Below are positions 1 through 12,900 of a DNA stretch of 64,000 nt, piece by piece (the first letter of the stretch is position 1; every line of letters begins with the position of its first letter). The DNA comes from Bufo bufo. Lineage: Eukaryota; Chordata; Amphibia; Anura; Bufonidae. The translations under genes and the position numbers were made by a program. The notes under the pieces are model-generated. The model saw nothing but the letters and a program-made list of their open reading frames with translations. It had not been told where the DNA came from and did no database searches. The stretch is taken from positions 2,808,946 through 2,872,945 of the forward strand of contig NC_053397.1 of NCBI RefSeq assembly GCF_905171765.1, written 5' to 3'.

Positions 1-33
1 GAGCGATGTGACGCCGCTGTTTTCCGTCTGCAG

Positions 34-976
34 GGCGGTGGCTGTACGAGGTGCTGATCTCTTCCCAGGGCCTCATGCAGATCGGTTGGTGCACCCTGAG
101 CTGCCGCTTCAACCAGGAGGTAAGTCCGCGCACCCAGCGGGCAGGCTGGAGACAGGGTTGGGGCGGCTGGTCAGTGACCATGTGCCCTCTGATCTCACAG
201 GAGGGCGTTGGCGACACCCCAGATTCGTACGCCTATGATGGGAACAGGGTCCGTAAATGGAACGTGACCACCACCAACTACGGCAAGGTGAGTGCTGGGG
301 GCAGAAGCGGGGGGCGTGACCGATGCCTGTGACATGGGTGTGACCTCTGTCTGTTCCCTCTCAGTCCTGGGCGGCCGGGGACATCGTCAGCTGCCTCATC
401 GACCTGGACGAAGGATCCATCTCATTCTGCCTGTAAGAAGACGTCCGGTGAGAGCCGCCACGTGCCGGCCCACGCCCCCTCACCGCTCTCCTCTCTCTGC
501 AGGAACGGCGTGAGTCTGGGCACCGCCTTCAGCGACCTCTCCCGGGGCGCCGGCATGGCCTACTTCCCTGCTATCAGCCTGTCCTTTAAGGAGTCGGTGG
601 CGTTCAACTTCGGCTCGCGCCCGTTACGATATCCTTCACTGTGGGCAGGTCCGCATCATGTCATCTTGTTACAATGTATCAGTGTCGTAGTCTCAGACTG
701 AAACATTGTAACAAACTCAGCAGAGGATGCCATTGTAACAAGGCCTCTGCTGTGTGATCAGGACCGGGCGGGGGGGTTCACTGACAGCAAGCAGCATCTA
801 ATAGAAAGCCTGCTGCCCGCCCCTTTAACTCCTGCGATGTCTCCTTAATGGCCGCTCTCACATATCCTGTGGACGGATACCGCCCTCTTCAGGATCCTCC
901 CGCCACCGATCTCCTCAAGGCCCAGAGGCTGCTGGGATATCTAAAGAACGTCCTGAGCACCAGGATAGACGTGCAG
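34..976 (+). CDS. RNF123: RNF123 exons encoding the SPRY domain
   Basis: Five exons (34-119, 201-287, 365-432, 503-628, 862-976) encode the SPRY region: [12 protein letters not shown], then [33 protein letters not shown] and [21 protein letters not shown] domains are protein-interaction beta-sandwiches; in KPC1 this one is thought to help bind substrate. The fourth and fifth exons join only through an AT-AC intron (629-861). With it the frame continues as [15 protein letters not shown], matching the mammalian order. Reading straight through exon 4 instead leads to a stop after about 25 further codons. Confidence 0.95.
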
Positions 977-3900
977 GTAAGTCCTTTTCTGGGTCACATG
1001 ACCACTGAGTGCCGATCCCTGGACTGAGTCTCATCTATTGACAGGAGGGGCGTCTGGTGGACAAGGACCCCACCACGTGGCAGCTGCAGGGTGAGCCCAC
1101 CGTACTCATCACCCTGGCGCACATATTTAACCACTTTGCCCCCTTGATGGTAGGTCCGCCATGTTGTCCTCTGTGTCCTCAGGATTGGCTGCTCCCTTCT
1201 CACCCCTCTTCTCCTCCACAGTGTAAGGTTTATCTGGTGGAGGACGTCCTCATGAACTTCCTCCTGGGGATCCTGGAGGGAGGGGGTGCAGTTGGGGAGC
1301 ACCCGCTCATCCAGCATCTCTTGGACCTCATGTGGCTGCTGATGGAGGTGAGTGGGCGCCCTCTGGTGGGCAGCGGGGGGAGTGCAGAGACTGGTCTGAG
1401 CCTTGTGTGTCCTGCAGGACTACGAGATCCACGAGTTCCTCAAGCAGCTGATGATGTCTCTGCTCCGTGCGTATCGCTTCTCGCCCATTGTGCCTGACCT
1501 GGGACTGCAGGTAGGTCCCTGACCCGGGGGGGGGGTTGACCGTGCGCCGGTCCCGCACTTCCAGTAACCGCCGTCGTCTTCACACAGATCCACTACCTGC
1601 GCCTGACGATCGCCATCCTGAGGCATGAAAAGTCGCGGAAATATCTGCTCAGCAACGTCCTGTATCCTGGGTGACTGCGCCAGGGGCACAGGGGATGGGG
1701 CGGTATGTCGGGGGGATGGGGCGGTATGTCGGGGGGATGGGGCGTGGGTGGGGCGGTATGTCGGGGGATATGGCGTAGGTGGGGCGGTACGTCAGTGGGT
1801 GGGGCGGTACGTCGGTGGGTGTGGGTGGGCCGGTACGTCGGTGGGTGGGGCGGTATGTCGGGATGGGGCGTGGGTGGGGCGGTATGTCGGGGGGATGGGG
1901 CGTGGGTGGGGCGGGACGTCGGTGGATTTGGTGTGGTTGGGGCGGTACGTCGGTGGGTGGGGCGGTATGTCGGGGGGATGGGGCGTGGGTGGGGCGGGAC
2001 GTCAGTGGATGTGGTGTGGTTGGGGCGGGACGTCGGTGGTGTGGGTGGGGCGGTACGTTGGTGGGTGGGGCGGTACGTCGGTGGATGTGGTGTGGGTGGG
2101 GCGGGACGTCGGTGGATGTGGTGTGGGTGGGGCGGGACGTCGGTGGATGTGGTGTGGGTGGGGCGGGACGTCGGTGGATGTGGGGCGGGACGTCGGTGGG
2201 TGGGGCGGTACCTGCGCGCGCTCTCTGCCGTCCGCCGTCTTGGCTCATCCTTAGCGCTGTGCTCATAGATTTGACGTCCTGCGCTCGGTCGTCTTCTTCT
2301 TCATCAAGAGCCCGCTGCGGGTGGAGGAGGCCGGGCTGCAGGAGCTCATCCCAACCACCTGGTGGCCAAACCAATTCAACAAAGAGGTGAGCAGTGGCAC
2401 GTGGCGCCTCACGCTGGGGCACCTCCTCCATCAGCGCCGGGGCGTCCGCTGGGCGCTGCGCTGGCGGTTTCCACATCTTGTAAATTATTGCTCCATTTAA
2501 GGGGAAAGAAATCAAGGAGCCGGCGGAGGAGACGGGCGAGGAGCGGCTGAGGAGGCGGGCCTACGAGCGCGGCTGCATGCGGCTGAAGAAGCGCATTGAA
2601 GGTAGTGTTGGGGCCTTAACCCTTTCCTCCCCGGGCGCGGCCGTTGGTCGGGGGTGACTGTCATGGCTTCTTTTCCAGTGGTGGAAGAGCTGCAGGTGCA
2701 GATCCTGAGACTCCTGCTGAACAACAAGGACAAGGGGGCGGTGAGTGCGGCCTGGAGTGCACCCCCTTCACACCCCCCCTCCCCCCCCAGACACTAAAGG
2801 GTTACTCTGTCTCCGCAGGGCGAAGCCTCCCGCTACATATTCCTCAACAAGTTCCGGAAATTCCTGCAGGAGAACGCCAGTAACCGAGGGGTGAGCGCTG
2901 GGGGTCTCCTCTGTTACCATGGTAATGGTGGCGGGGGTCTGATTGTCCTCTCTCCCCAGAACCCGACCGTCCTGTGCCCCCCGGAGTACATGGTCTGCTT
3001 CCTGCACCGCCTCATCACCGCCCTCCGAGGCTGCTGGGAGGATTACCACAGCCGCTGTCCGACGGCGCTCTGCAGTGAGGGTGCGGTGACGTGCGGGGGG
3101 CTCTGTGATTTGTGGGGGGTTCTCATGCTCGTCCTCATTCTGCCCTGTGTTCCCCTCAGATGCCTACGTGCCACCCCAACTCTTCTACAATGGGAAGGTG
3201 GATTACTTTGACCTGCAGAGGCTCGGGGGTCTTCTGTCTCACCTACGGAAGATGCTGAAAGGTGGGAGTTAGGGGGAGGGGGGCTCTCTGCTGAGATATG
3301 GGGGGGGGGGGTTCGGCTGCTGGAGTCAGTGGGGAGTGTAGCTGTGGTCAACGGGTGGGGGGCAGCTGTGCCGCCGTGGTCAGTGAATGGGGGGCAGCTG
3401 TGCCGCCGTGGTCAGTGAATGGGGGGCAGCTGTGCCGCTGTGGTCAGTGAATGGGGGGGCAGCTGTGCCGCCGTGGTCAGTGAATGGGGGGGGCAGCTGA
3501 GTGAATGGGGGGGCAGCTGTGCCGCTGTGGTCAGTGAATGGGGGGGCAGCTGAGTGAATGGGGGGGGGCAGCTGAGTGAATGGGGGGGCAGCTGTCCTGC
3601 CGTGGTCAGTGAATGGGGGGGCAGCTGTCCCGCCGTGGTCAGTGAATGGGGGGCAGCTGTGCCGCCGTGGTCAGTGAATGGGGGGCAGCTGTGCCGCCGT
3701 GGTCAGTGAATGGGGGGCAGCTGTGCCGCCGTGGTCAGTGAATGGGGGGGCAGCTGTGCCGCCGTGGTCAGTGAATGGGGGGGCAGATGTGCCGCCGTGG
3801 TCAGTGAATGGGGGGCAGCTGTGCCGCCGTGGTCAGTGAATGGGGGGCAGCTGTGCCGCCGTGGTCAGTGAATGGGGGGGCAGCTGTGCCGCCGTGGTCA

Positions 3901-6900
3901 GTGAATGGGGGGGGCAGCTGAGTGAATGGGGGGGCAGCTGTGCCGCTGTGGTCAGTGAATGGGGGGGGGCAGCTGAGTGAATGGGGGGGGGCAGCTGAGT
4001 GAATGGGGGGGCAGCTGTCCTGCCGTGGTCAGTGAATGGGGGGGCAGCTGTCCCGCCGTGGTCAGTGAATGGGGGGCAGCTGTGCCGCCGTGGTCAGTGA
4101 ATGGGGGGGCAGCTGTGCCGCCGTGGTCAGTGAATGGGGGGCAGCTGTGCCGCCGTGGTCAGTGAATGGGGGGGCAGCTGTGCCGCCGTGGTCAGTGAAT
4201 GGGGGGGCAGATGTGCCGCCGTGGTCAGTGAATGGGGGGGCAGATGTGCCGCCGTGGTCAGTGAATGGGGGGGCAGATGTGCCGCCGTGGTCAGTGAATG
4301 AGGGGGCAGATGTGCCGCCGTGGTCAGTGAATGGGGGGGCAGCTGTGCCGCCGTGGTCAGTGAATGGGGGGCAGCTGTGCCGCCGTGGTCAGTGAATGAG
4401 GGGGCAGATGTGCCGCCGTGGTCAGTGAATGGGGGGGCAGCTGTGCCGCCGTGGTCAGTGAATGGGGGGCAGCTGTGCCGCCGTGGTCAGTGAATGGGGG
4501 GGCAGCTGTGCCGCCGTGGTCAGTGAATGGGGGGGCAGATGTGCCGCTGTGGTCAGTGAATGGGGGGGCAGCTGTGCCGCCGTGGTCAGTGAATGGGGGG
4601 CAGCTGTGCCGCCGTGGTCAGTGAATGGGGGGCAGCTGTGCCGCCGTGGTCAGTGAATGGGGGGCAGCTGTGCCGCCGTGGTCAGTGAATGGGGGGGCAG
4701 CTGTGCAGCCGTGGTCAGTGAATGGGGGGCAGCTGTGCAGCCGTGGTCAGTGAATGGGGGGCAGCTGTGCCGCCGTGGTCAGTGAATGGGGGGCAGCTGT
4801 GCCGCCGTGGTCAGTGAATAGGGGGCAGCTGTGCCGCCGTGGTCAGTGAATAGGGGGCAGCTGTGCCGCTGTGGTCAGTGAATGGGGGGCAGCTGTGTAG
4901 CCGTGGTCAGTGAATGGGGGGTAGCTGTGCCGCCGTGGTCAGTGAATGGGGGGCACTGGTGGGGGGGCAGCTGTGCCGCTGTGGTCAGTGAATGGGGGGC
5001 AGCTGTGCCGCTGTGGTCAGTGAATGGGGGGCACTGGTGGGGGGGCAGCTGTGCCGCTGTGGTCAGTGAATGGGGGGCAGCTGTGCCGCCGTGGTCAGTG
5101 AATGGGGGGCACTGGTGGGGGGGCAGCTGTGCCGCTGTGGTCAGTGAATGGGGGGCAGCTGTGCCGCCGTGGCAGGGGGTTTCCCGCCCGTAATTCCTTG
5201 TTTTCCCTCAGATGACCTCGCGTCCAAGGCCAACATTGTCATCGACCCCTCGGAGCTGCAGGCGGTCACCATGGACGACCTGGAGGAGGAGGACGAGTCC
5301 ACCAGCACCACGGCCCAGGTGGGTGAGGGGAAGAGACGGCTGCAGTGGCCCCTCTACTACTGCCCACCCCCTCATCTTCTGCCTCCTCTTCTTCAGAGGG
5401 CCTCCGCTGCTCTGGCCATTGGGGGGGCGCTGGCCCGGCCCGGCTGGCTGAGCTCGCCAACACTGGGGAGGGCGAACCGCTTCCTGAGCACCGCGGCCGT
5501 CAGTCTGATGAACCCGCGCCGGGCCCCGGAGAAGGTGAAGGTGCGGAGCCTGAGCGTGGAGCAGCGCACCGAGGACGACAGTGAGTGGGGGAGGGGGGGG
5601 TCTGCAGCGTATTGGGGCTCACAGGCTGATGTTGGGGTTCAGGTCCCCATAACTCTTACTAGGCAATGATCAGCGGCGCCAGGCTCGGAGCCGGAATCAC
5701 TTCTCATGGTGAGGCAGCCATGTTTTCTTCCGTTGCAGTTGAAGGGCATCATGGGAATGAGGGGCTGCTGCTGGGAAGACCCCCGGAGGAGGCGGCGCTC
5801 CCCATCACGGAGAACTCTCTGCTGGAGATCCTGGACGGCGCGGTGATGATGTATAACCTGAGCGTGCACCAGCAGCTGGGGAAGGTGAGTCCGGCTCCGA
5901 GCCCCCCCCCCCCCCCCCCACTCGCAGAGCCCCCCTCATGTCTCCTCCCTGCAGATGGTCGGGGTCTCAGACGACGTGAATGAATACGCTCTGGCACTCA
6001 AGGACACGGAGGAGAAGATAAAGCGCTGTCCGCAGAGGGTGAGTACAGGGCGAGCCGGGTCCTGCCCGCAGTGGGCGCCGCTGGCATCTAATCCCATGTG
6101 ATCTTGTGGGCAGAGGGCGGACATCCTGGAGGAGCTGCACAAGAGCCGCCAAGTGTTCCTGGAGAAGCTGAACCACCTGAGCCGCCGCCTGGCCTGGATC
6201 AACGTCACCATCTACTCCAAGGTACCGGCGGCCCCCTCCCCATCTCTGCCACGTCTGCTCCACAGCCCCCTAGTGGCAGCACTGGGGCGCCATCGCATAG
6301 GACTCCGCAGCTTGACTTCAGATCCGTCCTCTGCCCGCAGGAGAAGATGCAGGACATTTACTGGTTACTGCAGGTCTGTCTGCGGACCATCGAGCACGCG
6401 GACCGCATCGGGGCCCTGCTCGCCTTCATGCCGGAGTTCTACCTGAATGTCGCCATGAACAGTTACAACGCCCTGAAGAACTACTTCAACCCCGTCAGCA
6501 GCATGGAGGAGCTCCCCGGTATGAACACAGCGCCTGCAGAATAGTGAGCGCAGCTCTGGAGTATAATACAGGATAAGTAATGTGTGTACACAGTGACTGC
6601 ACCAGCAGAATAGTGAGTGCAGCTCTGGAGTATAATACAGGATGTAACTCAGGATCAGTACAGGATAAGTAATGTATGTACACAGTGACTGCACCAGTAG
6701 AATAGTGAGTGCAGCTCTGGAGTATAATACAGGATGTAACTCAGGATCAGTACAGGATAAGTAATGTATGTACACAGTGACTGCACCAGCAGAATAGTGA
6801 GTGCAGCTCTGGAGTATAATACAGGATGTAACTCAGGATCAGTACAGGATAAGTAATGTATGTACACAGTGACTGCACCAGCAGAATAATGAGTGCAGCT

Positions 6901-9900
6901 CTGGAGTATAATACAGGATGTAACTCAGGATCAGTACAGGATAAGTAATGTCTGTACACAGTGACTGCACACCAGCAGAATAGTGAGTGCAGCTCTGGAG
7001 TATAATACAGGATGTAACTCAGGATCAGTACAGGATAAGTAATGTCTGTACACAGTGACTGCACCAGCAGAATAGTGAGTGCAGCTCTGGAGTATAATAC
7101 AGGATGTAACTCAGGATCAGTACAGGATAAGTAATGTATGTACACAGTGACTGCACCAGCAGAATAGTGAGTGCAGCTCTGGAGTATAATACAGGATGTA
7201 ACTCAGGATCAGTACAGGATAAGTAATGTATGTACACAGTGACTGCACCAGCAGAATAGTGAGTGCAGCTCTGGAGTATAATACAGGATGTAACTCAGGA
7301 TCAGTACAGGATAAGTAATGTATGTACACAGTGACTGCACCAGCAGAATAATGAGTGCAGCTCTGGAGTATAATACAGGATGTAACTCAGGATCAGTACA
7401 GGATAAGTAATGTATGTACACAGTGACTGCACCAGCAGAATAGTGAGTGCAGCTCTGGAGTATAATACAGGATGTAACTCAGGATCAGTACAGGATAAGT
7501 AATGTATGTACACAGTGACTGCACCAGCAGAATAGTGAGTGCAGCTCTGGAGTATAATACAGGATGTAACTCAGGATCAGTACAGGATAAGTAATGTATG
7601 TACACAGTGACTGCACCAGCAGAATAGTGAGTGCAGCTCTGGAGTATAATACAGGATGTAACTCAGGGTCAGTACAGGATAAGTAATGTATGTACACAGT
7701 GACTGCACCAGCAGAATAGTGAGTGCAGCTCTGGAGTATAATGCAGGATGTAACTCAGGATCAGTGCAGGATAAGTAATGTATGTACACAGTGACTGTAC
7801 CAGCAGAATAGTGAGTGCAGCTCTGGAGTATAATGCAGGATGTAACTCAGGATCAGTACAGGATAAGTAATGTATGTACACAGTGACTGCACCAGCAGAA
7901 TAGTGAGTGCAGCTCTGGAGTATAATGCAGGATGTAACTCAGGATCAGTGCAGGATAATTAATGTATGTACATAGTGACTGCACCAGCAGAATAGTGAGT
8001 GCAGCTCTGGAGTATAGTACAGGATGTAACTCAGGGTCAGTACAGGATAAGTAATGTATGTACACAGTGACTGCACCAGCAGAATAGTGAGTGCAGCTCT
8101 GGAGTATAATGCAGGATGTAACTCAGGGTCAGTACAGGATAAGTAATGTATGTACACAGTGACTGCACCAGCAGAATAGTGAGTGCAGCTCTGGAGTATA
8201 ATGCAGGATGTAACTCAGGATCAGTGCAGGATAAGTAATGTATGTACACAGTGACTGCACCAGCAGAATAGTGAGTGCAGCTCTGGAGTATAATACAGGA
8301 TGTAACTCAGGATCAGTGCAGGATAAGTAATGTATGTACACAGTGACTGCACCAGCAGAATAGTGAGTGCAGCTCTGGAGTATAATACAGGATGTAACCC
8401 AGGATCAGTACAGGATAAGTAATGTATGTACACAGTGACTGCACCAGCAGAATAGTGAGTGCAGCTCTGGAGTATAATACAGGATAAGTAATGTATGTAC
8501 ACAGTGACTGCACCAGCAGAATAGTGAGTGCAGCTCTGGAGTATAATACAGGATGTAACTCAGGATCAGTACAGGATAAGTAATGTATGTACACAGTGAC
8601 TGCACCAGCAGAATAGTGAGTGCAGCTCTGGAGGATAATACAGGATGTAGCTCAGGATCAGTAATGTATGTACACAGTGACTGCACCAGCAGAATAGTGA
8701 GTGCAGCTCTGGAGGATAATACAGGATGTAACTCAGGTTCAGTACAGGATAAGTAATGTATGTACACAGTGACTGCACCAGCAGAATAGTGAGTGCAGCT
8801 CTGGAGTATAATACAGGATGTAACTCAGGATCAGTACAGGATAAGTAATGTATGTACACAGTGACTGCACCAGCAGAATAGTAAGTGCAGCTCTGGAGTA
8901 TAATACAGGATGTAACTCAGGATCAGTACAGGATAAGTAATGTATGTACACAGTGACTGCACCAGCAGAATAGTGAGTGCAGCTCTGGAGTATAATACAG
9001 GATGTAACTCAGGATCAGTACAGGATAAGTAATGTATGTACACAGTGACTGCACCAGCAGAATAGTGAGTGCAGCTCTGGAGTATAATACAGGATGTAAC
9101 TCAGGATCAGTACAGGATAAGTAATGTATGTACACAGTGACTGCACCAGCAGAATAGTGAGTGCAGCTCTGGAGTATAATACAGGATGTAACTCAGGATC
9201 AGTACAGGATAAGTAATGTATGTACACAGTGACTACACCAGCAGAATAGTGAGTGTAGCTCTGGAGTATAATACAGGATGTAACTCAGGATCAGTACAGG
9301 ATAAGTAATGTATGTACACAGTGACTGCACCAGCAGAATAGTGAGTGCAGCTCTGGAGTATAATACAGGATGTAACTCAGGATCAGTACAGGATAAGTAA
9401 TGTATGTACACAGTGACTGCACCAGCAGAATAGTGAGTGCAGCTCTGGGGTATAATACAGGATTTAACTCAGGATCAGTACAGGATAAGTAATGTATGTA
9501 CACAGTGACTGCACCAGCAGAATAGTGAGTGCAGCTCTGGAGGATAATACAGGATGTAACTCAGGATCAGTACAGGATAAGTAATGTATGTACACAGTGA
9601 CTGCACCAGCAGAATAGTGAGTGCAGCTCTGGAGTATAATACAGGATGTAACTCAGGATCAGTACAGGATAAGTAATGTATGTACACAGTGACTGCACCA
9701 GCAGAATAGTGAGTGCAGCTCTGGAGTATAATACAGGATGTAACTCAAGATCAGTACAGGATAAGTAATGTATATACACAGTGACTGCACCAGCAGAATA
9801 GTGAGTGCAGCTCTGGAGGATAATACAGGATGTAACTCAGGATCAGCACAGGATAAGTAATGTATGTACACAGTGACTGCACCAGCAGAATAGTGAGTGC

Positions 9901-12900
9901 AGCTCTGGAGTGTAATACAGGATGTAACTCAGGATCAGCACAGGATAAGTAATGTATGTACACAGTGACTGCACCAGCAGAATAGTGAGTGCAGCTCTGG
10001 AGTATAATACAGGATAAGTAATGTATGTACACAGTGACTGCACCAGCAGAATAGTGAGTGCAGCTCTGGAGTATAATACAGGATAAGTAATGTATGTACA
10101 CAGTGACTGTACCAGCAGAATAGTGAGTGCAGCTCTGGAGGATAATACAGGATGTAACTCAGGATCAGCACAGGATAAGTAATGTATGTACACAGTGACT
10201 GCACCAGCAGAATAGTGAGTGCAGCTCTGGAGTGTAATACAGGATGTAACTCAGGATCAGCACAGGATAAGTAATGTATGTACACAGTGACTGCACCAGC
10301 AGAATAGTGAGTGCAGCTCTGGAGTATAATACAGGATAAGTAATGTATGTACACAGTGACTGCACCAGCAGAATAGTGAGTGCAGCTCTGGAGTATAATA
10401 CAGGATAAGTAATGTATGTACACAGTGACTGTACCAGCAGAATAGGGAGTGCAGCTCTGGAGGATAATACAGGATGTAACTCAGGATCAGTACAGGATAA
10501 GTAATGTATGTACACAATGACTGCACCAGCAGAATAGTGAGTACAGCTCTGGAGTATAATACAGGATGTAACTCAGGATCAGTACAGGATAAGTAATGTA
10601 TGTACACAGTGACGGCACCAGCAGAATAGTGAGTGCAGCTCTGGAGTATAATACAGGATGTAACTCAGGATCAGTACAGGATAAGTAATGTATGTACACA
10701 GTGACTGCACCAGCAGAATAGTGAGTGCAGCTCTTGAGTATAATACAGGATGTAACTCAGGATCAGTACAGGATAAGTAATGTATGTACACAGTGACTGC
10801 ACCAGCAGAATAGTGAGTGCAGCTCTGGAGGATAATACAGGATGTAGCTCAGGATCACTTATGTCTGGTTGGCGGTTGCTCCTCAGTCCGTGCAGTTCCT
10901 TTCCATCCTGCGGTGAGGTCCGGCTGTTACACGTTTTATGTTTTTTTCACTCTCTGTAGGTTATGAAGAGACCCTGACGCGCCTGGCGGCCATTTTGGCC
11001 AAACACTTTGCTGATCCGCGCATTGTAGGGACGGGTGAGTAGCAGCGCACGCTCAGTTGACCCCATGTCCCCTCCCCCGCTCAGCTCTGAGTCTCTTCTC
11101 TCTCCAGACATTAAGGATTCCCTGATGCAGGCGCTGGCGAGCTACGTGTGCTATCCGCACTCCCTTCGGGCCGTGGAGCGGATCTCCGAGGAGCAGTGAG
11201 TCCGGTTCCTCTGACAGCTCTGGGGTTGGGTCGATCCCTGTGGGTTGGGGGCGCTCCGCAGTCTGTTACAGGGTCCTCTAGTTGTCAGTGACCGGCACCT
11301 TCTCTCCAGGCAGATCAGCATGATGAAGAATCTTCTGGCGCCGTATGAGCAGCGGCCGTGGGCGCAGACCAACTGGATCCTCGTCAGACTCTGGAGAGTG
11401 AGTCGGGGGGCAGGGGGTCTTGTTGTGATGTTTTTGGGTTATTGTTGGAACTTCTTTCCCCCCCCCCCCCCCCTTCTCCAGGGCTGTGGTTTTGGTTATA
11501 GGTACACAAGACTTCCGCACCTGCTGAAGACCAAACCAGAGGACGCCAACCTTCCCAGCCTGCAGAGTACGTGAGGGGACCTGGGGTCGGCAGTGTACCA
11601 TCTGGCGGTGTCATGTGTGTCTGTCCCGTGTGCTTTGCATGTCTTTAGTGATCTGTTGGCATATTGCAGAGCCTTGCCCGTCCACACTGCTGCAGAGCCA
11701 CATGGCGGAGTTACTGAGGGGGGATCCAGAACTGGCCTCCAGCTTTCTGAACAGCGTCCTGAACCAGCTGAACTGGGCCTTCTCCGAGTTCATCGGGATG
11801 ATTCAGGAGGTGAGAATGGGGACAAGGAGTGGACAGGGAGGGGACGTCGGCTTTCCAAGGTCTGAGCTCTGCCTTCCCACAGATCCAGCAGGCCGCCGAG
11901 CGCCTGGAGAGGAACTTTGTCGACAGCCGACAGTTAAAAGTTTGTGCCACCTGCTTTGACCTGTCAGTCAGTCTCCTGCGGGTCCTGGAGATGACGGTCA
12001 CACTGGTCCCAGATATATTCCTCGACTGGAGCCGCTCATCTTCTGAACTTCTCCTCCGCAGATTAGCTCAGGTAGGTATATGAGCAATGTCTGATAACAG
12101 GGGGCAATAGATTGTATTCTCCTGTCCTACAGTCATCCTCTCCCCTGAAATGGCTGATAACAGTGAGCAATAGACTGTATTCTCCTGTCCTACAGTCATC
12201 CTCTCCCCTGAAATGGCTGATAACAGGGGGCAATAGATTGTATTCTCCTGTCCTACAGTCATCCTCTCTCCTGAAATGGCTGATAACAGGGGGCAATAGA
12301 CTGTATTCTCCTGTCCTACAGTCATCCTCTCCCCTGAAATGACTGATAACAGGGGGCAATAGACTGTATTCTCCTGTCCTACAGTCATCCTCTCCCCTGA
12401 AATGACTGATAACAGGGGGCAATAGACTGTATTCTCCTGTCCTACAGTCATCCTCCCCCCTGAAATGTCTGATAACAGGGAGCAATAGACTGTATTCTCC
12501 TGTCCCACAGTCATCCTCTGCACTGAAATGGCTGATAACAGGGGGCAATAGACTGTATTCTCCTGTCCCACAGTCATCCTCTGCACTGAAATGGCTGATA
12601 ACAGGGGGCAATAGACTGTATTCTCCTGTCCTACAGTCATCCTCTCCCCTGAAATGGCTGATAACAGGGGGCAATAGACTGTATTCTCCTGTCCTACAGT
12701 CATCCTCTCCCCTGAAATGGCTGATAACAGGGGGCAATAGACTGTATTCTCCTGTCCTACAGTCATCCTCTCCCCTGAAATGGCTGATAACAGGGGGCAA
12801 TAGACTGTATTCTCCTGTCCTACAGTCATCCTCTCCCCTGAAATGGCTGATAACAGGGGGCAATAGATTGTATTCTCCTGTCCTACAGTCATCCTCCCCC

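Noticed and set aside
629..701. Continuation of RNF123 exon 4 to the stop near 701
   Set aside because: It loses the conserved [11 protein letters not shown] sequence; the AT-AC junction explains the data better.
6365..10791. Series of 70-162-codon ORFs on - with [11 protein letters not shown] repeats
   Set aside because: They recur every 92 bp with the minisatellite, overlap each other and have no non-repeat part.
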